Notes under the pieces: model-generated
The model's input: only the letters and a program-made list of their open reading frames with translations
Told to the model about the DNA's origin: nothing
Databases searched by the model: none
Translations under genes and position numbers: made by a program
Assembly (NCBI GenBank): GCA_030715135.1
Contig: JAUYVH010000008.1
Coordinates: forward strand, 1 to 64,000
Reading direction: 5' to 3'
DNA length: 64,000 nt
Source: Keguizhuia sedimenti
Lineage (GTDB): Bacteria; Pseudomonadota; Gammaproteobacteria; Burkholderiales; Burkholderiaceae_D
Shown here: in pieces, positions 55,553 through 64,000 of the stretch
Numbering within the stretch: position 1 is the stretch's first letter
How the letters are laid out: each line of letters opens with the position of its first letter

Positions 55553-57274
55553 CTAGCCCGCCAGTTTGGCACGGATGAATTCACCGATCTGTGAAATAGG
55601 TACGGGTGTGGGTGAGGTCTCACGGCGTCCCTGATATTCCAGTGCTCCTTCCTTCAAGCCCCGGTCTCCGATGACGATACGGTGCGGCACACCGATCAAT
55701 TCCCAATCCGCAAACATGGCGCCCGGACGCTCGCCCCTGTCGTCCAGAATAACGTCAACTCCGTTCGCGACAAGACCATCATAAAGTTTGTCAGCTTCTG
55801 CCTTAACGGCTTCATTCCGGTCATATCCCATTGGGCAAAGCACCACTTCAAATGGCGCAATCGATGCAGGCCAGATAATGCCCTTGTCGTCGAAATTCTG
55901 CTCGATCGCTGCGCCTAGAATCCGGGTAATTCCAATGCCGTAGCATCCCATCTGCATCAGTTGCGGCTTGCCTCCCTCATCCAGATATGTGGCTTTCATA
56001 TCCCGCGAATAACGGTCGCCGAGTTGAAAGACATGGCCGACTTCAATGCCGCGCTGAATTGCCAGAGTCCCCTTTCCATCCGGAGATGCATCACCTTCGA
56101 CTACATTACGGATATCAGCGACGACAGGCTCCGGCATGTCACGCACCCAGTTGGCGCCGGTATAGTGGAAATCTTCCTCGTTGGCGCCGCATACGAAGTC
56201 GCTCATGTTGGCGACCGTGCGGTCTGCCACAATCTTGACCGGTTTTTTGGTATTGATCGGTCCTAGATACCCAGGCTTGGTGCCGAACCACTCGAATATT
56301 TCACTTTCGGACGCAAACCGGTATTCGCCCAAGCCAGGCACCTTGCCCGCCTTGACTTCATTGAGTTCGTGATCCCCTCGTAGCAGCAACAGCCATATTT
56401 CTTTGCCTTCATTTTTTTCGACGGCCAACACGATGGATTTCACGGTACGAGTCAAGGGCAAGCCCAGCAAGGCAGCCACGTCTTCGCATTTTGATTTCTC
56501 CGGAGTAGGTGTTTTTACCAGCGGCTGCGCGGCAGGTGCGCGCATGGAAATCAAGGGAAGTGCATCCGCCGCCTCGATGTTGGCCGCATAGTCGGAGCTT
56601 GGACAATACACCAGCGCATCTTCGCCGGTGTCTGCAATGACATGGAATTCATGCGAGCCGGAGCCGCCAATCGCACCGTTGTCAGCTGCTACCGCACGGA
56701 ATTGCAAGCCAAACCGATTGAAAATGCGCACGTAAGCGTCGTACATGATGCGGTACGACTGTTGCATGCCTTCCACATTTCGGTCGAAGGAATAGGCATC
56801 CTTCATCGTAAACTCACGTCCCCGCATCAAGCCGAAGCGCGGCCTGCGTTCATCGCGAAACTTGGTCTGTATATGATAAAAATTGACCGGCAGCTGACGA
56901 TACGATTTAATTTCTGTGCGCACGAGGTCCGTGACAACCTCTTCGGAAGTCGGCTGGATGGCATAATCGCGGCCATGACGGTCCTTCACTCGCATCATTT
57001 CCGGACCCATCTTGTCCCAACGCCCCGTTTCCTGCCACAACTCAGCTGGCTGCACTAGCGGCATCAGCAATTCGACAGCCCCGGCGCGATTCATTTCCTC
57101 GCGCACAATCGCTTCCACCTTGCGTATCACTCGCAGTCCCATGGGCATGTAATTGTAAATTCCCGATCCTAGGCGTTTAATCATCCCGGCGCGAAGCATC
57201 AGCTTATGACTGATGATTTCCGCATCGGATGGAGCTTCCTTCAAGGTAGAAATAAAAAATCGGCTGGCGCGCAT
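55553..57274 (-). CDS. proS: prolyl-tRNA synthetase
   Basis: ProS charges tRNA-Pro; a tRNA-Pro gene is also in this window. The 573-aa protein is the bacterial type: motif 1 ([14 protein letters not shown]), motif 2 ([21 protein letters not shown]), an inserted YbaK-like editing domain (about 225-385) and motif 3 ([13 protein letters not shown]), then a C-terminal anticodon-binding domain (about 470-573). The ATG at 57274 is divergent from rppH, with a 200-base gap carrying both promoters. Confidence 0.97.
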   Translation of the reverse strand: MRASRFFISTLKEAPSDAEIISHKLMLRAGMIKRLGSGIYNYMPMGLRVIRKVEAIVREEMNRAGAVELLMPLVQPAELWQETGRWDKMGPEMMRVKDRHGRDYAIQPTSEEVVTDLVRTEIKSYRQLPVNFYHIQTKFRDERRPRFGLMRGREFTMKDAYSFDRNVEGMQQSYRIMYDAYVRIFNRFGLQFRAVAADNGAIGGSGSHEFHVIADTGEDALVYCPSSDYAANIEAADALPLISMRAPAAQPLVKTPTPEKSKCEDVAALLGLPLTRTVKSIVLAVEKNEGKEIWLLLLRGDHELNEVKAGKVPGLGEYRFASESEIFEWFGTKPGYLGPINTKKPVKIVADRTVANMSDFVCGANEEDFHYTGANWVRDMPEPVVADIRNVVEGDASPDGKGTLAIQRGIEVGHVFQLGDRYSRDMKATYLDEGGKPQLMQMGCYGIGITRILGAAIEQNFDDKGIIWPASIAPFEVVLCPMGYDRNEAVKAEADKLYDGLVANGVDVILDDRGERPGAMFADWELIGVPHRIVIGDRGLKEGALEYQGRRETSPTPVPISQIGEFIRAKLAG

Positions 57275-57474
57275 ACGAATGGTTTCTTTTAAAAATAGGA
57301 GGTTATAATCGACTCAATTTTAAAGGATTAGCTGGCTGATGGGCCTATACTTTGCACCTTTGCACTATTGAATAAATGTCCCTCTTGCATAGTTGGCAAA
57401 TTAACGGGAAATAAGACTTACGTGACAAACTGCTATTGGAACGCCCTTAGCCGCAGAAAGTATTGAGGTGCAAT

Positions 57475-58059
57475 ATGCTGGACCGTGAAGGCTTTCGCCC
57501 GAACGTCGGCATTATCCTGCTCAACTCGCACAACGAAGTCTGGTGGGGTAAACGGGTACGCGAACATTCATGGCAGTTTCCGCAGGGTGGGATCAAGTAT
57601 GGCGAAACGCCTGAGCAGGCGATGTTTCGCGAACTGGAAGAAGAGATAGGACTTAAAGCGCATCACGTCAAAATCATAGGGCGCACGCGCGACTGGCTGC
57701 GGTACGAAGTCCCGGACCACTTTATTAAACGGGAAATCCGCGGACATTACCGCGGGCAAAAGCAAATCTGGTTTCTGCTGCGCATGATCGGTCGCGACTG
57801 CGACGTAAATCTCCGCATGACCGACCATCCCGAATTTGACGCATGGCGCTGGCATGATTACTGGGTGCCGCTGGATGTCGTCATCGAATTCAAGCGCGAA
57901 GTCTATCAGAAAGCCCTGCAGGAATTGTCACGCTATCTGACCCGCCCGATTCAAGCCGGTGCACAGCGCCACATTGCACGATATTTGCGCCAGACGCATT
58001 CAGTCCAGGCGATTTCAACAGAGCCAGATTTCGATGAAAACGGCACACAAAACAAGTAA
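57475..58059 (+). CDS. rppH: RNA pyrophosphohydrolase RppH
   Basis: RppH removes pyrophosphate from mRNA 5' ends and starts decay. The 194-aa protein has the Nudix box from residue 38 ([20 protein letters not shown], then IGL to 60) and the family start [16 protein letters not shown] chose ATG 57475 for its GAGGTG ribosome site and fit to the family; an ATG at 57463 would add four residues. It is longer than E. coli RppH (176 aa) at the C-terminus. The CNP1-like gene follows. Confidence 0.96.
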   Translation: MLDREGFRPNVGIILLNSHNEVWWGKRVREHSWQFPQGGIKYGETPEQAMFRELEEEIGLKAHHVKIIGRTRDWLRYEVPDHFIKREIRGHYRGQKQIWFLLRMIGRDCDVNLRMTDHPEFDAWRWHDYWVPLDVVIEFKREVYQKALQELSRYLTRPIQAGAQRHIARYLRQTHSVQAISTEPDFDENGTQNK

Positions 58060-58114
58060 GTTGCAGGCTATATGTCGCACCGGGAATGGCGAACCTGAGT
58101 CTCCTGCCTTGAAA

Positions 58115-58663
58115 ATGGGAGACGATTTCCGTCGCATCATCGGACTCGCGTGCTTTGCCGTTACCATGTTTGCAGTTGCTTCCGGCTCGGCTCGCGCGCA
58201 GCCTCAATTTGAAGAAGATTTCGACGATATCGAAAAACCCTGGCAGGAAATTGCCATTCAGCTTCCCGCTGCACCTGCGGCTGAAAATTTGATCCCTTTT
58301 GAGACTATCAGCGCTACCGCTACGCAATCATTTGCAATCGATGCCAAATCACTGACCGCCGGAACCGACGGCGTGGTTCGGTATACCTTGATCAGCACGA
58401 GCCAAGCCGGAGCAAAGAACATCAGCTATGAAGGCATTCGATGCGACTCCATGGAGAATAAACTCTATGCTTTTGGACATCCGAACGGCACTTGGTCCCG
58501 ATCCCGGCGTGACAAATGGGAAAAGATTCCTCGCCACTCCACGAATAATCACCATGCAACCTTGGCATTGGAATATTTTTGCGACGGACGTACTGTTGCC
58601 GGCAATGCAAATGAAATAGTCAATCGCTTAAAAATGCGGCAACCGATCTATCGGGGCAGCTGA
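58115..58663 (+). CDS. CNP1-like family exported protein
   Basis: A 182-aa protein of the CNP1-like family, named after an uncharacterised cryptic neisserial protein. The signal peptide is IGLACFAVTMFAVASGSARA. The mature part has ENLIPFETISATATQSFAID, VVRYTLISTSQAGAKNISYE and IRCDSMENKLYAFGH, all conserved in the family. I place the start at ATG 58115 because it gives a compact signal peptide; ATG 58034 would overlap rppH by 26 bases. Function is unknown. It converges on proB. Confidence 0.82.
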   Translation: MGDDFRRIIGLACFAVTMFAVASGSARAQPQFEEDFDDIEKPWQEIAIQLPAAPAAENLIPFETISATATQSFAIDAKSLTAGTDGVVRYTLISTSQAGAKNISYEGIRCDSMENKLYAFGHPNGTWSRSRRDKWEKIPRHSTNNHHATLALEYFCDGRTVAGNANEIVNRLKMRQPIYRGS

Positions 58664-58738
58664 TCAATTCAGAATCGGATGCGATGACATTCCGGACTAA
58701 GCCGGTCATCACGCTCACAGCAAAACAAAAGCGCTTTT

Positions 58739-59857
58739 CTACAGTAAGACCAGATTGTCGCGATGGATAAGTTCCGGCTCTTCCACAAAACCCAAGATTG
58801 ATAAAATCTCTGCCGAGGGCCTGCGCATAATGCGTCGCGCATCGGAGCTGGAATAGTTACTGATTCCCCGTGCAACGGCGCGGCCTTGCGGATCGACGCA
58901 GGTAATAACGTCACCGCGCCCAAATTCCCCCCCTATCTCCACCACGCCGATCGGCAGCAGGGATTTCCCTTCCGAGGTCAGTTTTTGTACAGCACCCAGA
59001 TCCAGCACCACTTTGCCGGCAGTCTGGAGATGGTCTGCCATCCATTGCTTACGCGCCGTCAGTTGGGCAGTCTGGGCTGTCAGCTGGGTTCCGATCGCCT
59101 CTCCGGATGCCAGGCGAAGCAGTGCATCCTCTTCCCGCCCCCACGCAATTACGGTATGCGCCCCGGATGTCGCCGCACGTTTTGCTGCAAGAATCTTGGT
59201 CAGCATGCCGCCCCGCCCGATTCCGGTACCGGCTCCGCCCGCCATCGCTTCCAGCGCCGAGTCGCCCGCTTTGGCTTCATGGACGAATTGCGCATCGGGA
59301 TACTTGCGAGGATCGGCTGTATAAAGGCCCTTCTGATCGGTCAAAATCACCAGTGCGTCGGCTTCAATCAGATTGGCCACCAAGGCGCCCAATGTATCGT
59401 TGTCGCCGAACTTGATTTCGTCGGTCACAACCGTATCATTTTCATTGATAATCGGCACCACACCCAGGCGCAGAAGCGTAAAGAGTGTCGAACGCGCATT
59501 CAGGTAACGCTCCCGGTCCGCCAGATCGGCGTGGGTCAGCAAGACTTGCGCGGTTCGCACATCATGCGGACGGAAACTTGTCTCGTAGATATGCGCCAGC
59601 CCCATCTGTCCGACGGCCGCGCAGGCCTGCAACTCATGGATTTCCGTTGGACGCTTCTCAAAACCAAGCCTTTGCATGCCTTCTGCTATAGCGCCGGAAC
59701 TCACCAGTACGACTTCCTTGCCGAGCCGGCGCAGTTGTGCAATCTGCGCCGCCCATTTGGCAATCGCCGCTGTATCCAGCCCTTTACCATCGTTCGTTAC
59801 AAGCGACGATCCGACTTTAACGATAAGGCGTTTGGCTGATTGAATGACGGATTTCAT
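58739..59857 (-). CDS. proB: glutamate 5-kinase
   Basis: ProB phosphorylates glutamate for proline synthesis. The 372-aa protein has an amino-acid-kinase domain ([51 protein letters not shown]) and a C-terminal PUA domain (about 280-365). It follows obgE on the minus strand after 111 bases, and rplU-rpmA-obgE-proB is a typical proteobacterial run. proA is not in the window. Confidence 0.97.
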   Translation of the reverse strand: MKSVIQSAKRLIVKVGSSLVTNDGKGLDTAAIAKWAAQIAQLRRLGKEVVLVSSGAIAEGMQRLGFEKRPTEIHELQACAAVGQMGLAHIYETSFRPHDVRTAQVLLTHADLADRERYLNARSTLFTLLRLGVVPIINENDTVVTDEIKFGDNDTLGALVANLIEADALVILTDQKGLYTADPRKYPDAQFVHEAKAGDSALEAMAGGAGTGIGRGGMLTKILAAKRAATSGAHTVIAWGREEDALLRLASGEAIGTQLTAQTAQLTARKQWMADHLQTAGKVVLDLGAVQKLTSEGKSLLPIGVVEIGGEFGRGDVITCVDPQGRAVARGISNYSSSDARRIMRRPSAEILSILGFVEEPELIHRDNLVLL

Positions 59858-59968
59858 AATTTATAGATAATTTTCCTGATCAACCTGCATAAAAGCGGCA
59901 CAAGCCGTTACGCAAAGCTCACTATAAATATATGTGGGCTATTATTTGCGAGCAGTTTCCGTGAACCG

Positions 59969-61171
<1,203 letters not shown>

Positions 61172-61188
61172 TTAAATAAACTTGAATA

Positions 61189-61446
61189 TTAAGCCGGTAC
61201 TACAGTCACCATATGGCGTTTCAATGCGCCTTTTGTGGTGAACTGGACTTTGCCGTCGACCAGTGCAAACAGGGTATGGTCTTTGCCCATGCCGACGTTT
61301 TCACCCGCGTGCACCTTGGTGCCGCGCTGACGAATGATGATGCCGCCGGCATTGATCGCCTGTCCGCCGTAGACTTTCACGCCCAAGCGCTTCGACTCTG
61401 AATCGCGGCCGTTTCGCGTAGTGCCGCCGCCTTTTTTATGTGCCAT
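61189..61446 (-). CDS. rpmA: 50S ribosomal protein L27
   Basis: An 85-aa ribosomal protein near the peptidyl transferase centre. [20 protein letters not shown], then LGVKVYGGQ and [15 protein letters not shown], is unmistakable for L27. It follows rplU by 34 bases. Confidence 0.98.
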   Translation of the reverse strand: MAHKKGGGTTRNGRDSESKRLGVKVYGGQAINAGGIIIRQRGTKVHAGENVGMGKDHTLFALVDGKVQFTTKGALKRHMVTVVPA

Positions 61447-61480
61447 TTAATGCTCCTTGATTCTGATTGCCTGGACCGGA

Positions 61481-61792
61481 TTAGCCGTTGATCGAGACGA
61501 TTTGCAATTCGGTGTAATTTTGGCGATGACCTTGACGCTTCTGATAGTGCTTACGACGACGCATCTTGAAAATTTTGACCTTGTCATGACGACCATGCGC
61601 CACTACCGTAGCCAGCACCTTTGCACCATCAACCAGCGGCGCTCCGAATTTAATGGAGTCGCCAGCGCCCACCGCGAGCACTTGATCAAGGGTGATTTCG
61701 GAGCCGATGTCTGCCGGTATCTGTTCTACTTTAAGTTTTTCGCCAGCAGCAACTTTATATTGTTTGCCACCGGTTTTTATGACCGCGTACAT
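61481..61792 (-). CDS. rplU: 50S ribosomal protein L21
   Basis: A 103-aa ribosomal protein of the large subunit. [20 protein letters not shown] and [20 protein letters not shown] are diagnostic. It is first in rplU-rpmA and is divergent from ispB (209-base gap), a conserved arrangement. Confidence 0.98.
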   Translation of the reverse strand: MYAVIKTGGKQYKVAAGEKLKVEQIPADIGSEITLDQVLAVGAGDSIKFGAPLVDGAKVLATVVAHGRHDKVKIFKMRRRKHYQKRQGHRQNYTELQIVSING

Positions 61793-62001
61793 GAGAACCT
61801 CATCGTTGAAAATTATAAAAATTCCTCCCGACCCATTTCAATAATAAATCAGGAAAACTTCCAATTATACATAGACTTAGCCACGAGGTCAAAGCAGTCG
61901 CCATTTTCTTCTTCGGCAATCGCATATATTGTTTAGACAGAAAACCATATTGGCCGAATCCTGTCAGCGAGCCAAAACGCATCGTATAATTTCAATAATT
62001 C

Positions 62002-63012
62002 ATGATTTTTAGCAGGATTGCCTTGTCCGCCACTTCTTTTCACGCTACAGCTAGCGCCATTACAGAACCCATAGCCGCCGACATGGATGCGGTAAATCTG
62101 GTCATACGCCAGCAGTTGCATTCCGATGTTCCCCTGATCAATCAAATCTCCCACTATATTATTAGCGCGGGCGGTAAGCGGATTCGGCCGACTCTTGCCC
62201 TGTTATTGGCAAATGCGCATGGGTACCGTGGCGCCCACCACCATCAGCTCGCGGCCATTGTGGAATTTATTCACACTGCCACGCTTTTGCATGACGACGT
62301 GGTGGATGAATCTTCTTTACGACGGGGCCGCGAAACCGCCAACGCATTATTCGGGAATGCCGCATCCGTATTGGTGGGCGACTTCTTGTATTCACGCGCC
62401 TTTCAGATGATGGTGTCAATCGGGAATATGCGTGTCATGCAAATTCTGGCAGATGCTACCAATATCATTGCCGAAGGCGAAGTATTACAGTTATTGAACA
62501 TGCATGATCCAGACGTGACGGAGTCACGTTACATGCAGGTAATCGAATCAAAAACCGCCAAGCTTTTCGAGGCCGCGGCCGAACTGGGTGCCTTGATCGC
62601 GGGAGCAGAAGAATCAGCCGTCCATTCAGCAGCAAAATATGGGCAGAATTTAGGTACTGCATTCCAACTAGTGGACGACGTACTCGATTATTCAGGAAAT
62701 TCGTCAGAAATCGGCAAAAATGTCGGCGACGATCTAAGGGAAGGCAAACCCACGTTGCCTTTGATTTATCTTATTCAGAACGGAACGCCCGCTCAACGTC
62801 AACTAGTCAGATCGTGCATTGAAACAGGCGATGAAAAACATTTCGATGAAATTCTGACAGCCATCCAAGATTCCGGAGCTTTGGATTACACAAAACAAGC
62901 CGCGCAACGCGCAGCCACACAAGCTGAGGCCGCAATTTCAAGTCTGCCGGATACAAAATTCAAAGATTCTTTGTTACAATTATGTGCTTTCGCAGTCGAC
63001 CGCAATCACTAA
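62002..63012 (+). CDS. ispB: octaprenyl diphosphate synthase
   Basis: IspB builds the polyprenyl side chain of ubiquinone. The 336-aa trans-prenyltransferase has GGKRIRPTLALLLA, the first Asp-rich motif with Asp98, Asp99 and Asp102 (LLHDDVVDESSLRRG), and the second with Asp225, Asp226 and Asp229 (QLVDDVLDYSG), followed by GDDLREGKPTLP. The start is ATG 62002; the first 20 residues are variable, so a downstream start is possible. A tRNA-Pro gene follows after 35 bases. Confidence 0.95.
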   Translation: MIFSRIALSATSFHATASAITEPIAADMDAVNLVIRQQLHSDVPLINQISHYIISAGGKRIRPTLALLLANAHGYRGAHHHQLAAIVEFIHTATLLHDDVVDESSLRRGRETANALFGNAASVLVGDFLYSRAFQMMVSIGNMRVMQILADATNIIAEGEVLQLLNMHDPDVTESRYMQVIESKTAKLFEAAAELGALIAGAEESAVHSAAKYGQNLGTAFQLVDDVLDYSGNSSEIGKNVGDDLREGKPTLPLIYLIQNGTPAQRQLVRSCIETGDEKHFDEILTAIQDSGALDYTKQAAQRAATQAEAAISSLPDTKFKDSLLQLCAFAVDRNH

Positions 63013-63047
63013 GTTTTCGCTTAATGGTCTGCAGGTAAAACTTGCTT

Positions 63048-63124
63048 CGGGGTGTAGCTTAGCCTGGTAGAGCGCTACGTTCGGGACGTAGAGGCCGGAG
63101 GTTCGAATCCTCTCACCCCGACCA
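63048..63124 (+). tRNA. tRNA-Pro (anticodon CGG)
   Basis: A 77-base cloverleaf with CCA encoded. The acceptor stem is CGGGGTG/CACCCCG, the D-arm AGCTTAGCCTGGTAGAGC, the anticodon stem CTACG/CGTAG with loop TTCGGGA (anticodon CGG), and the T-arm GAGG/CCTC around TTCGAAT. It reads CCG proline codons. Confidence 0.97.
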
Positions 63125-63177
63125 CAGTTATCCAATCCATAATTCTTCAGCCCGCCATCCCCAACTTCCAACTTGAA

Positions 63178-63213
63178 GCTTTGTTCTTTTAGTTGGCAAA
63201 AATAGAACAAAGC
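63178..63213. repeat. inverted repeat downstream of tRNA-Pro
   Basis: GCTTTGTTCT (63178-63187) is the exact reverse complement of 63204-63213, around a 16-base loop that can pair further through T and A runs. No T-run follows the right arm. It lies between tRNA-Pro and pilB and may be a transcript 3' end or an operator. The rest of 63125-63359 shows no gene. Confidence 0.5.
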
Positions 63214-63359
63214 CAAGGGCTTGTTCTCAAATACGACGGTTTTAAGTCATATAACGACATTGGCCTGACGCATAAGTTGCCATTGCTTTACAAAATAGAT
63301 GCCTAAAGGCATTATTTAAAGCGATCAATTAACTTCGAGCACTCTTCGCTTTCGAGTCT

Positions 63360-64000
63360 ATGGCGGCTGTTCTTCCCAATTCGGCATCTGGAATTACCAT
63401 GTCCGGCCTTGCGCGTGCATTGCTCCAGGCAGGGCGAATTTCGGCACAGCAGGCAGAAACATTCAGCAGAAAAGCGACATCCGAAAAATCATCTTTCATC
63501 GATGTCCTGCTTCAAGCAGGAACGATTGACGGACGTACGCTTGCTCAATTTTGCTCGGAGACATTCGGCTATCCATTACTTGATATTTCGGCATTAAGCC
63601 TTCAGACCCTGCCCGAGAAAATCATCGATGGAAAGTTGATGCAAAGTCAACGTGTTGCCGCGCTTGCCAAGCGCGGCAACCGGGTTTCCGTCGCCATTTC
63701 CGACCCGACAAATATTCAGGCACTCGACCAAATCAAGTTCCAGACTGAGCTGAACGTCGAGCCGGTCATTGTCGAGCACGGGCAGTTATTACAGTTGATC
63801 GAGAAACTCAGTCAGAGCGCCGAGCAGAACTTAAATGAGCTGATCGGCGACGATCTCGACAATATCGACTTCGTCGATGAAGATTTGACGACGCAGATGG
63901 ATACCGGCGCGGCGGTCACAGCCGATATTGACGATGCGCCGGTGGTCAAATTCCTGCAGAAAATATTGGTTGATGCAATCAATCTGGGCGCGTCCGATTT
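63360..64000 (+). CDS. pilB: type IV pilus assembly ATPase PilB (5' part, cut by window end)
   Basis: PilB is the hexameric ATPase that drives pilus extension. The first 213 codons are present and uninterrupted. The N-terminal regulatory domain (MSGLARALLQAGRISAQQA) fits, and the linker runs into VVKFLQKILVDAINLGASDF, the conserved start of the ATPase core. The start is ATG 63360 (MAAVLPNSASG), with an alternative ATG 39 bases later. Walker A, the Asp/His boxes and the rest lie beyond the window. It begins a further pilus locus (usually pilB-pilC-pilD). Confidence 0.93.
   Translation, partial: MAAVLPNSASGITMSGLARALLQAGRISAQQAETFSRKATSEKSSFIDVLLQAGTIDGRTLAQFCSETFGYPLLDISALSLQTLPEKIIDGKLMQSQRVAALAKRGNRVSVAISDPTNIQALDQIKFQTELNVEPVIVEHGQLLQLIEKLSQSAEQNLNELIGDDLDNIDFVDEDLTTQMDTGAAVTADIDDAPVVKFLQKILVDAINLGASD

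Noticed and set aside
58728..58740. AAAAGCGCTTTT palindrome at the proB/CNP1 junction
   Set aside because: It is short, has no loop and overlaps the proB stop codon. It is too weak to call a terminator.

Overview
The window is chromosomal DNA of a betaproteobacterium of the order Burkholderiales, most likely family Oxalobacteraceae (Herminiimonas/Collimonas/Herbaspirillum-like). This rests on gene orders typical of that group as I know them (yqgE-ruvX-pyrR-pyrB-pyrX; ypjD-PP0621-pilS-pilR-ampD; nrdA-nrdB next to an Ala/Lys/Pro histone-like gene; rplU-rpmA-obgE-proB) and on the sequence style. It was inferred by reading, not by a database search. Nearly everything is housekeeping or core-genome material. 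The main accessory patch lies at the left end, about 540-4365.

Layout. 1-4365: two small uncertain genes, a decayed frameshifted remnant, an A+T-rich O-antigen-ligase-like gene with a TTG start, and a convergent heptosyltransferase-type gene. 4366-9805: apaH, a PlsC acyltransferase, and a tightly packed minus-strand pyrimidine operon (yqgE, ruvX, pyrR, pyrB, and a dihydroorotase homologue that has lost its metal-binding histidines). 10045-11577: photolyase. 11644-21778: the type IV pilus (twitching) chemotaxis cluster pilG-pilH-pilI-pilJ-chpA/pilL on the minus strand, with a rubredoxin gene just upstream and a perfect FNR/Anr-type box between rubredoxin and pilG. 21832-24974: thiD, hemL, corA. 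25628-32816 (minus): mtgA, aroE, a TonB-like protein, an RNase II-family nuclease, ubiC, a small esterase and mpl, several with 4-base start/stop overlaps. 32935-40306 (plus): a nucleotidyltransferase-like protein, a TlpA-type thioredoxin, aroQ, accB, accC, prmA, a zinc-ribbon membrane protein, a PfkB sugar/nucleoside kinase and a glycine-zipper lipoprotein.

40542-51919 (minus): YggT, a histone H1-like protein of about 15 ten-residue repeats, nrdB and nrdA with a tandem NrdR-box promoter, ampD, the PilS/PilR two-component pair, a PP0621-type protein and a CcsA/YpjD membrane protein. 52269-64000: ffh, a SWIB-domain protein with a histone-like tail built from the same repeat as the H1-like protein, a lytic transglycosylase, proS, rppH, a CNP1-like protein, proB, obgE, rpmA, rplU, ispB, a tRNA-Pro(CGG) and the first 213 codons of pilB.

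Themes. Three separate type IV pilus loci (Chp chemotaxis, PilSR, PilB) show a twitching organism. Cell-wall turnover and synthesis is well represented (mtgA, mpl, ampD, a lytic transglycosylase, ispB). Two Lys/Ala/Pro-rich nucleoid proteins sit about 12 kb apart. No prophage, complete insertion sequence, CRISPR array, plasmid origin or rRNA was seen. The observations I rate highest are the FNR-type box placed to drive the pilus chemotaxis operon, the shared histone-like repeat module fused to a SWIB domain, and the metal-site-less dihydroorotase.
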